From NCBI RefSeq assembly GCF_039528515.1, contig NZ_BAAALT010000067.1, positions 3,536 through 67,535 on the forward strand: a stretch of DNA of 64,000 nt. The letters are read 5' to 3'. The notes below the pieces were generated by a model. The model had not been told where the DNA came from. It did not search any database and saw only the letters and a list, made by a program, of their open reading frames with translations. This DNA is from Luedemannella flava (GTDB lineage: Bacteria; Actinomycetota; Actinomycetes; Mycobacteriales; Micromonosporaceae). Position 1 is the stretch's first letter, and each line of letters starts with the position of its first letter. Shown piece after piece: positions 25,743 to 34,407 of the stretch. Position numbers and translations under genes: made by a program.

Positions 25743-28700
25743 TCAGCCCCCGAATATCCGGCTCAGAACACCCTTTATGCGCCCAGCGACGGCTTTATCC
25801 GCCGTAAAGCTCCAGCTATGGTCGGCATCCGACCACCTCTTGTCGACCATTCCACCACAGGGGTCACAGAAGTTTTGCTCCGAATATACCCGATGTACCG
25901 TGACCTTCTTCCCTAGATTCTGAAGGTCCTCAACGATGTCCTTGAACTGCTTTTCGGAATGCAGGTTCTGCCCGTTGCTCACGATCGGTTTCAAAGGTTG
26001 ACGAACATCATCAACACTGTAATCGAAAACCCCGATGTTCCTGTCATCAGGGACTTGGTTAGCGATTCGATGGTCCAGTGCGGCTGAGCTCAGGTCGGTG
26101 GAATCGTAGGGGACCTGATTATCGACACTCTGACAGGCAAAGTTGTTATTGTGGACGAGTACAGGCGTATGACCTGCGAGTACATAGTACGTGTGAATGT
26201 CGGCGACGGTGAGGTCGCGCATCCATTGGAGGCCGGTCCAGACCTTGATGGCGGTGACGATCTGGGTCGCCTTGCCGTGATCGTCACGCAGATGGGTGCC
26301 CGGCTTGAGGTCGGCCGCGTCGGTCCACTTCTTGCTGTCCACGTTCCAGAACGGGTGGTGCCACGTGGTGTGCAGCACCGTTTCCTTGCCGGTCTTCTTG
26401 TCCTTTACCGTGACGTTCGCCAAGTCTCGGTCATGATTGAGATGGAGCTGCGTAACCGGCTTGGCCACAGTCTTTCCCGTTGCCGGATCAGTGGCCTTGA
26501 CCTTGTCACCGACCCACACGTCCTTAATCGGCTTGGTGGTGCCGTCGGCCATGACAACGGGCGTGGCGGGGTCGAAGCTGTGGCACGTCTTGCCCCTAGC
26601 CGCCTTGAAGCCGGCACCAGCGCCGCCGACCATACCGGCGATGCCGCCATCCCGAGCTCCCGAGAGAGCAGCGCCGCCGAGACCCTTCCAGGAGCAGTTC
26701 TTGCCGCATGACATGCCGTAGTCGACGGCGGAGGCCGCCGCGCCCGAGGCCGCGCCACTCGCGCCACCGGTGATGGCTCCGTTGGCTGCGCCGAACAGGC
26801 CACGGGTGAGCGCACTACTGCCCTTGCTCAGGAATGTCTGCGCTAGCTTGCCACCCAGCGGGCCACCGACCGCACCACCAACGGCACCACTGATGCCACC
26901 GACCAAGCCGGCCTTGACGAACGAACCCACCGAACAGGCGCCCGGCTCCTTGCCCTCAGCGCAGGCGACGCCTTGACCGGCAAGGCTTGAGGCCGCTCCC
27001 GCCAGTGCGGCACACGCGATCGCGCCAGCACCCGCGGTCAGCGCCGTACAGCCCGCCATCACGACAACGCCGACGGCGATTTCGACGATCGCCTTCTTGT
27101 GTTCCTTGATCCACTTTCCGGTCTTCTTGAGGCCGTCGCCTATGTTCTTGAGCGTCTTGTCCTTGGCGCGTTTGGCTGCTGCCTTGATCGTATTGACGCT
27201 CTGATCGACCCTTTTCTTGGCGGTGTCCGCCTTCTTCTTGTGATGGTTCGCCGCGGCCGCGACCTTCTTGCGGCCCTTGTCGACGGACTTGGCCGCGCCC
27301 TTGAACCCCATCTTGTTGAGCCCGGAGCTGAGCAACCCCATGCCCTTTTCGGTCCAGCTGTACGTGTACTGCGCCGCACGGTTGTAGATCCACGACGTGA
27401 CCGGGTTGCTGTTCGCGACCGTGGACACCACGTTCTTGACGGCCGCCGCCGTGTTCACGACCGCGCTGCCCACGCTCTTGATCGCGCTCCAGAAACCGTG
27501 ACCGCTCGGGTCCGTGACCGTCAGCGGGTTGGCGTTGCCGTACTGGTAACGGTTCGCGTCGACCGAGGCCGGGATCGGGCTGTTCGATGCCGTGTCGCGG
27601 GAGTCGAACTGGCCCGTGTCCGTGTTGTACCAGCGGGCCAGCATGTTGACCCGCTTGGTGAACGCGTCGGTCCACTCCGACTGGTACCCGAGGTTGCCGA
27701 TCATCGTGGTGCTCGCCAGCACCGTGCCGAGCGGGTCATACGTGGTCGAGCCCGCCAGCGTCGTACCCGTGGCGGTGAACTGGCCGACGATGTCGTCGTG
27801 CAGGTCGGTCCACGCCAACCGCTGGCTACCGCCCACCACCTCGCCGACCACATCGGCGGACGGGTCACGGACGTACGTCGCGGTGCCGTCGCCGGCCAGG
27901 TCGTTGCCCAGCCCGGTGTACGAGAAGCCGGACCGGATCGCCCGGTTCAACGCGTCGTAGCTGTACGTCTGCGTCCCGGTGTCATGGCCCTGCGAGATCA
28001 CCTGGTCGAACGCGTCCGCCGCGGTCGCCGTGACGACCGTGCCGGTCGTGGTGGTCGCCAGCGAGCCGCGCGGCGTGTAGGCGTATGTCTTCACGCCGTC
28101 GCTGGTAAGCCGGTTCCGTGCGTCGTAGGTGAAGAACCGCGAACCGTTACGCGTGCGGTTGCCGGCCTTGTCGTACGTGTACTCCGTCGTCGTCGTGCCG
28201 TTGTTCCAGGTGGTCAGCCGGCCGGCGAGGTCGTACGTGTACGTGTTGGCCGTGGTCGTACCGTTGAAGTTCGTCGTGGTCTTGGACGTCTCGTTGCCGT
28301 TCGCGTCCCAGCCGTAGGCGATCTTCGCGATCGACGTGCCGCCCGACGTCTTGAGTTCGTCGCCGGTCAGCCGGTGCATGTCGTCGTAGGTGAACGTGCG
28401 GGTGTTGCCTGTCGTGCCGTAGGTCAGCTTCGAGATCGCCGACATGTCGTTGTAGGAGTAGCCGATGTCCACGCCGGCGGCGGTGTTCTTCAGGGTCGCG
28501 ATCCGCCCCGCCGAGTCGTACGTGTAGTTGGTTGTGCCGGCCGCGTCCGTGCGCGTCGTCATGGACCCGTCGCTGTTGTACCCGAACGACGAGTTGCCCG
28601 ACGGCCCGGTGATGGTCAGGGGCAGGTCACGGTCGTCGTACGTGATGGTGTTGCTGGCGCCCGGCACGGCGAACGACGTCATCCGGCCGGACAGGTCGTA

Positions 28701-29666
28701 GCCGAACGTGCGGGCCGCCGTCGTGGCCTCCGCGCCCGCCCCCGTGTGCGAGGTCAACCGGCCCATGTCGTCGTACCCGAACGTCTGGGTCACGCCCCCG
28801 GGCTGGGTCAGGGACGCGGCCCGCCCGCGCACGTTGTACGCGGTGGTGTACGTGCGGTCGGCCGCGTTGGGGTAGGCCGCCGTGGCGGGCTCGATCTGCG
28901 ACTCCGGCAGGTTCCACACGTTGTACGTGGTCCAGAACGCGTTGTCGCGTCCGTCGACGAACTGGGTGCGGTTGCCCACCAGGTCGTACCCGAACGAGGT
29001 GGTGATCGAGTCGGTCGCGTTGATCGGCTGCACCTGGGTGAGCGGCATGCCGGTCGGGTCGTAGGTGAACGTGGCCGTCGTGCCGCGCTCGTCCGTGGCC
29101 GTGAGCAGATTGCCCATGGCGTCGTAAGTCTTGGACTCGGTCGACAGCAGCGTGCCGGCCGTCGAGTACGACGACGCGGACAGTTGCCGGCTCAGCATGT
29201 CGTAGGTGCTCGTGACGTACGTGAGGTCGGGCTGCTCCACCTTGACGACCCGGCCGAGGCCGTCGTACGTCATCTTGGTGATCTTCGACGCGCCGTCGGT
29301 CACCGTGAGCGCCTCGCCGGCGGCGTTGTAGGTGTACGTGGTGGTGACGTTGCCGGGCGAGGTGACCTGCCGCAGCCGGCCGGCCGTGTCGTACTCGTTG
29401 GTGGTCGTGTGGCTGGCGCTCGTCTGCCGGACCACGTTCGTCGACGTCTTCGTACGGCCCATGAAGTCGTACGTGGAGGTGGTCACCGCGCCGGTCGGGT
29501 CGGTGACCGACAGCGGGTTGCCCAGCATGTCGTACACGGTCTTAGTGACACCGCCGTCGGGCGCGGTGGCCTTCGCCACCCGGCCGAACTGGTCGTACAC
29601 CAGGGTGGTGACCTTGCCGGCCGCGTCCGTCATCGTCTCGGGCTGGCCGAGGACGTCGTACGTCAC
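25743..29666 (-). CDS. RHS-repeat/HINT polymorphic toxin with deaminase-like C-terminal tip
   Basis: 1307 aa from a GTG at 29666. The order is about 20 YD/RHS repeats (residues 1-660; YDxxGRL-type), the RHS core (ARWYNTDTGQFDSRD; NRYQYGNANPLTVTDPSGH, about 675-735), a Lys-rich and then Gly/Ala-rich hydrophobic region (735-1025), and a HINT autoprotease-like domain from C1028 (CHSFDPATPVVMADG) to H1172-N1173 (VLVHNN). A 133-aa tip follows, with H1236-S-E and C1267-D-P-C, the metal-binding pattern of the cytidine-deaminase fold used by bacterial nucleic-acid deaminase toxins. The exact deaminase family is not resolved. The first gene downstream is a putative immunity protein. The N-terminus is probably truncated; see 29667-29860. 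Confidence 0.88.
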   Translation of the reverse strand: MTYDVLGQPETMTDAAGKVTTLVYDQFGRVAKATAPDGGVTKTVYDMLGNPLSVTDPTGAVTTSTYDFMGRTKTSTNVVRQTSASHTTTNEYDTAGRLRQVTSPGNVTTTYTYNAAGEALTVTDGASKITKMTYDGLGRVVKVEQPDLTYVTSTYDMLSRQLSASSYSTAGTLLSTESKTYDAMGNLLTATDERGTTATFTYDPTGMPLTQVQPINATDSITTSFGYDLVGNRTQFVDGRDNAFWTTYNVWNLPESQIEPATAAYPNAADRTYTTAYNVRGRAASLTQPGGVTQTFGYDDMGRLTSHTGAGAEATTAARTFGYDLSGRMTSFAVPGASNTITYDDRDLPLTITGPSGNSSFGYNSDGSMTTRTDAAGTTNYTYDSAGRIATLKNTAAGVDIGYSYNDMSAISKLTYGTTGNTRTFTYDDMHRLTGDELKTSGGTSIAKIAYGWDANGNETSKTTTNFNGTTTANTYTYDLAGRLTTWNNGTTTTEYTYDKAGNRTRNGSRFFTYDARNRLTSDGVKTYAYTPRGSLATTTTGTVVTATAADAFDQVISQGHDTGTQTYSYDALNRAIRSGFSYTGLGNDLAGDGTATYVRDPSADVVGEVVGGSQRLAWTDLHDDIVGQFTATGTTLAGSTTYDPLGTVLASTTMIGNLGYQSEWTDAFTKRVNMLARWYNTDTGQFDSRDTASNSPIPASVDANRYQYGNANPLTVTDPSGHGFWSAIKSVGSAVVNTAAAVKNVVSTVANSNPVTSWIYNRAAQYTYSWTEKGMGLLSSGLNKMGFKGAAKSVDKGRKKVAAAANHHKKKADTAKKRVDQSVNTIKAAAKRAKDKTLKNIGDGLKKTGKWIKEHKKAIVEIAVGVVVMAGCTALTAGAGAIACAALAGAASSLAGQGVACAEGKEPGACSVGSFVKAGLVGGISGAVGGAVGGPLGGKLAQTFLSKGSSALTRGLFGAANGAITGGASGAASGAAASAVDYGMSCGKNCSWKGLGGAALSGARDGGIAGMVGGAGAGFKAARGKTCHSFDPATPVVMADGTTKPIKDVWVGDKVKATDPATGKTVAKPVTQLHLNHDRDLANVTVKDKKTGKETVLHTTWHHPFWNVDSKKWTDAADLKPGTHLRDDHGKATQIVTAIKVWTGLQWMRDLTVADIHTYYVLAGHTPVLVHNNNFACQSVDNQVPYDSTDLSSAALDHRIANQVPDDRNIGVFDYSVDDVRQPLKPIVSNGQNLHSEKQFKDIVEDLQNLGKKVTVHRVYSEQNFCDPCGGMVDKRWSDADHSWSFTADKAVAGRIKGVLSRIFGG

Positions 29667-29860
29667 CGAGGTGACCGGCGTGATCGGGGTCGAGGAGCCC
29701 GGCGGCGTGTACGCCGGCAGCCTTGTCTCGTACTCGCGGTCGGCCCGGTCGAAGACGTGGACCGTCCGGTTGCCGTCGGCAGTCCGCCCAGCGGCACGCC
29801 GATCTCGATGGCAAGCAGCATGGTCAGGACGACCGCAGCACGACTCGTGAACCGGCGCAT
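29667..29860 (-). pseudogene. Remnant 5' end of the RHS gene: signal peptide out of frame
   Basis: ATG 29860 begins MRRFTSRAAVVLTMLLAIEIG, a good signal peptide, but this frame hits TGA at 29667-29665, overlapping the GTG at 29666. In the RHS frame, the bases from about 29787 to 29667 read a natural RHS continuation (DGNRTVHVFDRADREYETRL), so the two coding pieces are joined out of frame near 29780-29795. A deletion of the N-terminal half, or collapse of repeats during assembly, explains this. Confidence 0.65.
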
Positions 29861-29956
29861 AGTGCGCTACCCCCGTTGCGCCACCAGAACAGTCCTGCGA
29901 TTGTGGCGTCGCGGAAGATCAAAGATCAAGGAACTTATATGAGTACCGCGTTACTT

Positions 29957-30466
29957 TCAGTTACCGGCGGTCAGAAAAAATTCGATAGCGTTGGAGATCA
30001 GCCCGCGAAGGTCATTGGCCGGCACAGCGGACACTGTGGACACATTCGCACCGCCCGACCCCTCACCCACCACCATGAAGCGTTGGTCCGGGTGGTTGGG
30101 CGCCGTCTGCGCGATGGCTTCCCTCGGCAACGGGCCGACGCCCACGATGACGGCGCAGCGGTTGAGCATCAGCGTGCCCACGAACGTCGCAGCGTTATCG
30201 ACGGTCTGTGCGCCAGCGACCTGCAGGTAGCGCACCTGCCCCTTGGTGGCCAGCGAGGCCTCCTGCATGCCGGCCCACGTGGCGGCCGCCTCACTGTCGG
30301 ACAGTCCACGTTGGTCGGTCAGCAGGCAGGCCGTCACATCGGCGTACTCCCGCGGCCGGGGTTCCTCCGCCGCCGGCCAGAGCAGCCACACCGCCACCGC
30401 CGCCACAACGGCCGACGCCGTTCCCACCACAATCCAGCGCGTACGCGCGCTAAAGGTCCCCCACAT
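29957..30466 (-). CDS. Membrane-anchored BMP-family substrate-binding-like protein
   Basis: 169 aa. An N-terminal TM helix (RWIVVGTASAVVAAVAVWLLW) is followed by a BMP/PnrA-like lobe (VTACLLTDQRGLSDSEAAATWAGM; QRFMVVGEG; ISNAIEFFL). It is about half the size of a normal BMP lipoprotein and lacks transporter partners. It ends 96 bp before the RHS signal-peptide remnant. Such short BMP-like proteins occurring just upstream of RHS toxin genes suggest an accessory role, but that link is inference. Confidence 0.7.
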   Translation of the reverse strand: MWGTFSARTRWIVVGTASAVVAAVAVWLLWPAAEEPRPREYADVTACLLTDQRGLSDSEAAATWAGMQEASLATKGQVRYLQVAGAQTVDNAATFVGTLMLNRCAVIVGVGPLPREAIAQTAPNHPDQRFMVVGEGSGGANVSTVSAVPANDLRGLISNAIEFFLTAGN

Positions 30467-30522
30467 AGATCACGAAGGATACTGGCCGCCGACCGTCGCG
30501 GATGCCCGGGTCGGGCCGCGGC

Positions 30523-31134
30523 TCACCGGACATCCACCGGGCGCACGCCCACCTTGACCAGCCGCCATGCGCCGCTCGCGTCGCGGGCGGGGACCAGCAC
30601 GCCGCGCGCCGCCAACGGCCGCACCTCGAAGAGCACGTTGCGCTCGTGGACGTCGCCGAACCGGACGCGGTACTCCTGGTACCGGCCGGTGAACCAGGTG
30701 CGCAGGTACGCGGTCAGCAGGTGGTCGACGAAGCGGCGCCGGTCGGGGCGCCACTGGAAGCGGGACCACTCGTAGCCGTGGACGTACTCGCGGGCCTTGA
30801 TCAGGCCGGTGAAGCGGCGGCCCGGGACGGCGCCGCGTTCGGCGCCCGCGTGCCGCAGGGTCGCGAAGTACACGCCGTCGGCCAGGCGGCCGTTGAGGTA
30901 GGAACGTTCGTCGATCAGCTCGACGACGAAGACCCGCGCGTCGTGGTCGCGGACCAGGTGGGCCGCCTTCTCCTCGCCGGCGCCGAGGAACACCGACCGC
31001 CAGCGCGGGTCGGGGAAGAGCAGCGCGTCGCCGTCCGCGCCGAGCCGCATGACCTGGTTGCGGTGTTCGGGCGAGAACTGGTCCCGAGTGATCTTCTCGG
31101 CGCGCACGACCGCGTCGCCGAAGGCGACCCACAT
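30523..31134 (-). CDS. Hypothetical protein, unknown function
   Basis: 203 aa from ATG 31134 (MWVAFGDAVVRAEKITRDQF). It is a soluble mixed protein rich in Arg and aromatic residues (GYEWSRFQWRPDRRRFVDHLL) with no motif that I recognise. The start overlaps the stop region of the next leftward gene (31145-31693) closely, so the two are probably an operon. Confidence 0.75.
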   Translation of the reverse strand: MWVAFGDAVVRAEKITRDQFSPEHRNQVMRLGADGDALLFPDPRWRSVFLGAGEEKAAHLVRDHDARVFVVELIDERSYLNGRLADGVYFATLRHAGAERGAVPGRRFTGLIKAREYVHGYEWSRFQWRPDRRRFVDHLLTAYLRTWFTGRYQEYRVRFGDVHERNVLFEVRPLAARGVLVPARDASGAWRLVKVGVRPVDVR

Positions 31135-31144
31135 CGGCACGGGC

Positions 31145-31693
31145 TCAGGCGGGGCGACGGCCGAGCGTGCCGACGATCGGCGGCGGATAGCCGGCGCGGA
31201 GCTTGTCGGCGATCTCGTCACGGGTGCGCAGGGCGGCCTTCCAGCCGACCACGTCGGTCGCGAAGTACTCCTCGACGTCGCCGACAGCGCGGCTGGCCTC
31301 CACCGTCCACGGCCGGCGGAACAGCACCCGCGCCACGGCCGCCACCACGGCGAGCAGGATCACCACGACGATGTCCACGAGGAGCAGCAGGAGCGGCAGC
31401 AGCACCCACCAGAACAGCGCGATGGCCGCGATGATCCCGATGAAGACGACCGCGATGATGAGGAGCTCGTCGCCGAGGCTGCCCAGCCCGCCGCCACCGC
31501 TCCCGCCGCCCCCGGAGGGGACGGCGTTGACGAGGTCGCCCGCGTCGGCCCCGTTGACGTCGAAACCGCCATCCTCGCGGCGCCGGCGCCGCCAGCCCCC
31601 GAACCGCCGGGCGAGCGCGCGCCAGCGGGGCAACCAGGCGACCCGGACGGCCCACGTGTCGCCGCCCGGCACGGTCGCTTCGATCGTTCGCAC
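31145..31693 (-). CDS. Small membrane protein with central TM hairpin
   Basis: 182 aa from a GTG at 31693. An N-terminal basic region (WRALARRFGGWRRRRRE) and a Gly-rich linker lead to two long hydrophobic helices (LLIIAVVFIGIIAAIALFWW and LLPLLLLLVDIVVVILLAVV), then a soluble tail (TDVVGWKAALRTRDEIADKL). The family is common in Micromonosporaceae but uncharacterised. It is upstream of, and probably co-transcribed with, 30523-31134. Confidence 0.78.
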   Translation of the reverse strand: MRTIEATVPGGDTWAVRVAWLPRWRALARRFGGWRRRRREDGGFDVNGADAGDLVNAVPSGGGGSGGGGLGSLGDELLIIAVVFIGIIAAIALFWWVLLPLLLLLVDIVVVILLAVVAAVARVLFRRPWTVEASRAVGDVEEYFATDVVGWKAALRTRDEIADKLRAGYPPPIVGTLGRRPA

Positions 31694-31931
31694 GGGCCAC
31701 AGTCTAGGGGTGCCGCGCACGCCCGCGACCGGCGGTTTTCTGGTGTCATTCCAGGTTTCCCGAGCGTATCGACGCATGTAGTTCTGTAAGTTCCACCTGC
31801 CACAGGTGGGCCTTTCGCCGCGCCGCCCTGCACAACCCGCTCGCGCCATCGCCGCGTAGGGGGCGCGACTACCCACCGCCTCGGGCGTACTCCGAGAATT
31901 TTTATGAATGCCTATCCGTTGAGGTGATCCG

Positions 31932-32606
31932 ATGTCGACACGAGCACTGGACTCCGTCGCGCCCGTGCCGGTGCGGTGGCGCGTGAGCCACGCCAGCGTC
32001 GTCGTCGGCGCCTGGGTCGCCGTCATCGTGACCGCGGTGGTGGTGCAGCCGAGCGCGGCGCTGCGGCCGTACGCGCTGTTCGCGCACCTGATCAGCCTTG
32101 CCGTCGGGTTCGGCGCCGTGCTGTGCGTCGAGTGCTACAGCGTGGCGTGGCTGCTGCGGCGGACGACCCTGGAACGGGTTACTACGCTCGCGCTCACCCT
32201 CGACCCGCTGATCTGGATCGGCCTGGTCGGGCTCGCCGGCAGCGGCCTGCTCCTCAGCCCCCACCTCGACCGCCCGCTCACCGCGCTCAAGATGGTGCTC
32301 GTCCTGGTGGTCGGTCTTAACGGGGTACGGGCCCGGCGCCTCGGTCGCGACCTGCGTGGGTTCCTCGACCAGCATGCCTCACGGGGCCGGCACGCGGTGG
32401 ACGAGTCAACCGGTCGCCACGCGGTGGTCCAGGTGAATCCGGAAGCCGCCGTGGCACTGGAGGTCGGGGCCCCGGCCGAGGCGGTCGGGACCCCGAAACT
32501 GCCGCTGCGGATCTTCCTGCGGGCGGCCAGCATCTCGGCCGTCTCGCAGGCGGCGTGGTGGGGAGCCGCGCTCATCGGCTTCCTCAACACGATGAGCCAC
32601 AGCTGA
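31932..32606 (+). CDS. Integral membrane protein, unknown function
   Basis: 224 aa. Hydrophobic helices are seen at about 23-40 (VVVGAWVAVIVTAVVV), 45-68, 85-107 (LDPLIWIGLVGLAGSGLLL), 112-128 and 198-216. The ATG at 31932 has GAGGTGATCCG nearby. It ends exactly adjacent to the convergent ffh stop, so no spacer exists between the two. It is not recognised beyond a general membrane protein. Confidence 0.8.
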   Translation: MSTRALDSVAPVPVRWRVSHASVVVGAWVAVIVTAVVVQPSAALRPYALFAHLISLAVGFGAVLCVECYSVAWLLRRTTLERVTTLALTLDPLIWIGLVGLAGSGLLLSPHLDRPLTALKMVLVLVVGLNGVRARRLGRDLRGFLDQHASRGRHAVDESTGRHAVVQVNPEAAVALEVGAPAEAVGTPKLPLRIFLRAASISAVSQAAWWGAALIGFLNTMSHS

Positions 32607-34148
32607 CTACTTGTCGCGCTTGAACTTCGAGAAGTCGAGGTTAGGCAGCTTCATGCCGGGCGGCAGGCCCTGGTTGCCGCCGAGCGCGGTCGGGTCCAGG
32701 CCCGGGGGCAGCTGCGGCATGCCGCCGGTCGGCAGCCCGCCCGGCAGCGCGCCGGCCGCCTTGCCGGGACGGCCGCCGGAGCCCTTGCCGCCCTTGCGCT
32801 TGTTCTTCGGCGACTTGGTGGCCTTGCGGCGGCCGGGCAGGCCCATCATGGGGCCCATCTGCTTCATCATCTTCTGCGCGTCGGCGAAGCGGTTGAGCAG
32901 CTGGTTGACGTCCATAACGGTGACGCCGGAGCCGTTGGCGATGCGCAGCCGGCGCGAGCCGTTGATGATCTTCGGCTCCTCGCGCTCGCCCGGGGTCATC
33001 GACCGGATGATCGCGGTGACCTTGTCGAAGTGCTTGTCGTCGAGCTCCGCGAGCTGGTCCTTCATCTGGCCCATGCCCGGCAGCATGCCGAGCAGGTTGC
33101 TGATGGGACCCATCCGGCGTACGGCGATGAGCTGGTCGAGGAAGTCGTCCAGCGTGAAGGTCTGACCGCCCATGAGCTTGGCGGCCATCTTCTCCTTCTG
33201 GTCGGCGTCGAACGCCGACTCGGCCTGCTCGATGAGCGTGAGCATGTCGCCCATGCCGAGGATCCGGCTGGCCATCCGGTCGGGGTGGAAGACGTCGAAG
33301 TCCTCCAGCTTCTCGCCGGTGGACGCGAAGAGGATCGGCGAGCCGGTCACCTCGCGGACGGACAGCGCGGCACCACCGCGCGCGTCGCCGTCGAGCTTCG
33401 ACAGCACCACGCCCGTGATGCCCACGCCGTCGCGGAACGCCTCGGCCGTCGCGACCGCGTCCTGACCGACCATCGCGTCGATGACGAAGATGACCTCGTC
33501 GGGCTGCACGGCGTCGCGGATGTCCGCCGCCTGCCGCATCATCTCGGTGTCGATGCCCAGCCGGCCGGCGGTGTCGACGATGACGATGTCGCGCATGGCG
33601 CGGCGGGCGTGCTCGATCGAGTCCTTGGCGACCTGCACCGGGTCGCCGACGCCGTTGCCGGGCTGCGGCGCGTACACCTCGACGCCCGCCCGGCCGCCGA
33701 GCACCTGCAGCTGGTTGACCGCATTGGGGCGCTGCAGGTCACACGCGACCAGCAGCGGCTGGTGGCCCAGGCCCTTGAGGTGACGGGCCAGCTTGCCCGC
33801 GAGGGTCGTCTTACCGGAACCCTGCAGACCGGCCAGCATGATCACGGTAGGCGGGTGCTTGGCGAACTGCAGCCGCCGCGCCTCCCCACCGAGGACGCCG
33901 ACCAGCTCCTCGTGCACGATCTTGATGACCTGCTGCGCGGGGTTGAGCGCCCCGTGCACCTCGGCACCCCGCGCGCGCTCCTTCAGCCGGGCGATGAACG
34001 CCTTGACCACGGGCAACGCGACGTCCGCCTCCAGCAACGCGAGACGGATCTCGCGCGCGGTGGCGTCGATGTCGGCGTCGGTGAGCCGGCCCTTCCCCTT
34101 GAGCTTGGCGAAGATCCCGGTAAGGCGGTCGCTCAGCGTGTCGAACAC
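32607..34148 (-). CDS. ffh: Signal recognition particle protein Ffh
   Basis: 513 aa. The N domain (residues 1-90), a GTPase G domain with GLQGSGKTT, DTAGRL and SKLDGDARGG, and the Met-rich M domain (about 300-435: ILGMGDMLTLIEQ; MKQMGPMMGLPG) are all intact. A Lys/Gly/Pro-rich tail ends LPNLDFSKFKRDK. It binds 4.5S RNA and signal sequences and docks with FtsY (encoded at 44267-45454). The 5' side carries repeat array A. Confidence 0.98.
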   Translation of the reverse strand: MFDTLSDRLTGIFAKLKGKGRLTDADIDATAREIRLALLEADVALPVVKAFIARLKERARGAEVHGALNPAQQVIKIVHEELVGVLGGEARRLQFAKHPPTVIMLAGLQGSGKTTLAGKLARHLKGLGHQPLLVACDLQRPNAVNQLQVLGGRAGVEVYAPQPGNGVGDPVQVAKDSIEHARRAMRDIVIVDTAGRLGIDTEMMRQAADIRDAVQPDEVIFVIDAMVGQDAVATAEAFRDGVGITGVVLSKLDGDARGGAALSVREVTGSPILFASTGEKLEDFDVFHPDRMASRILGMGDMLTLIEQAESAFDADQKEKMAAKLMGGQTFTLDDFLDQLIAVRRMGPISNLLGMLPGMGQMKDQLAELDDKHFDKVTAIIRSMTPGEREEPKIINGSRRLRIANGSGVTVMDVNQLLNRFADAQKMMKQMGPMMGLPGRRKATKSPKNKRKGGKGSGGRPGKAAGALPGGLPTGGMPQLPPGLDPTALGGNQGLPPGMKLPNLDFSKFKRDK

Positions 34149-34173
34149 GGCAGATTATCCCCACAAGTCTGAT

Positions 34174-34195
34174 TCGGCTCGGTCGGCGGAGCCGA
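34174..34195. promoter_or_regulatory. Small hairpin in the ffh leader
   Basis: TCGGCTC (34174-34180) and GAGCCGA (34189-34195) pair around an 8-base loop, 26 bp upstream of the ffh start. No known riboswitch or SRP-RNA feature is visible. Weak support. Confidence 0.25.
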
Positions 34196-34407
34196 CCCCC
34201 TCACAGGGTAGCCGCCCCACACCCTTCCCCCCGACTCCCTACCCAAAGATCAAGATCACTACGAGTACGCCATGCCCGGAACGCAGCCCAGCCACACTCC
34301 CGCACGCCAAACCCGAATCTTGGCACCAACGGGCGGCGGACACCGACCCCCGGCGGCCTCATGATCACGACGCTGGGCCGGAAACCCCGGGTGCCCGCCG
34401 TCCGGCC

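Noticed and set aside
27099..29942. 947-codon open frame on the + strand opposite the RHS gene
   Set aside because: Translation is Arg/Val/Gly-rich with no motif; it is an antisense shadow of the RHS repeats.
29957..30466. Complete BMP-type nucleoside ABC transporter receptor
   Set aside because: Only about half the normal length and no ATPase or permease genes adjacent.
34149..34407. SRP 4.5S RNA gene or tRNA near ffh
   Set aside because: No SRP-RNA helix 8 motif or tRNA T-arm was seen; only a small hairpin.
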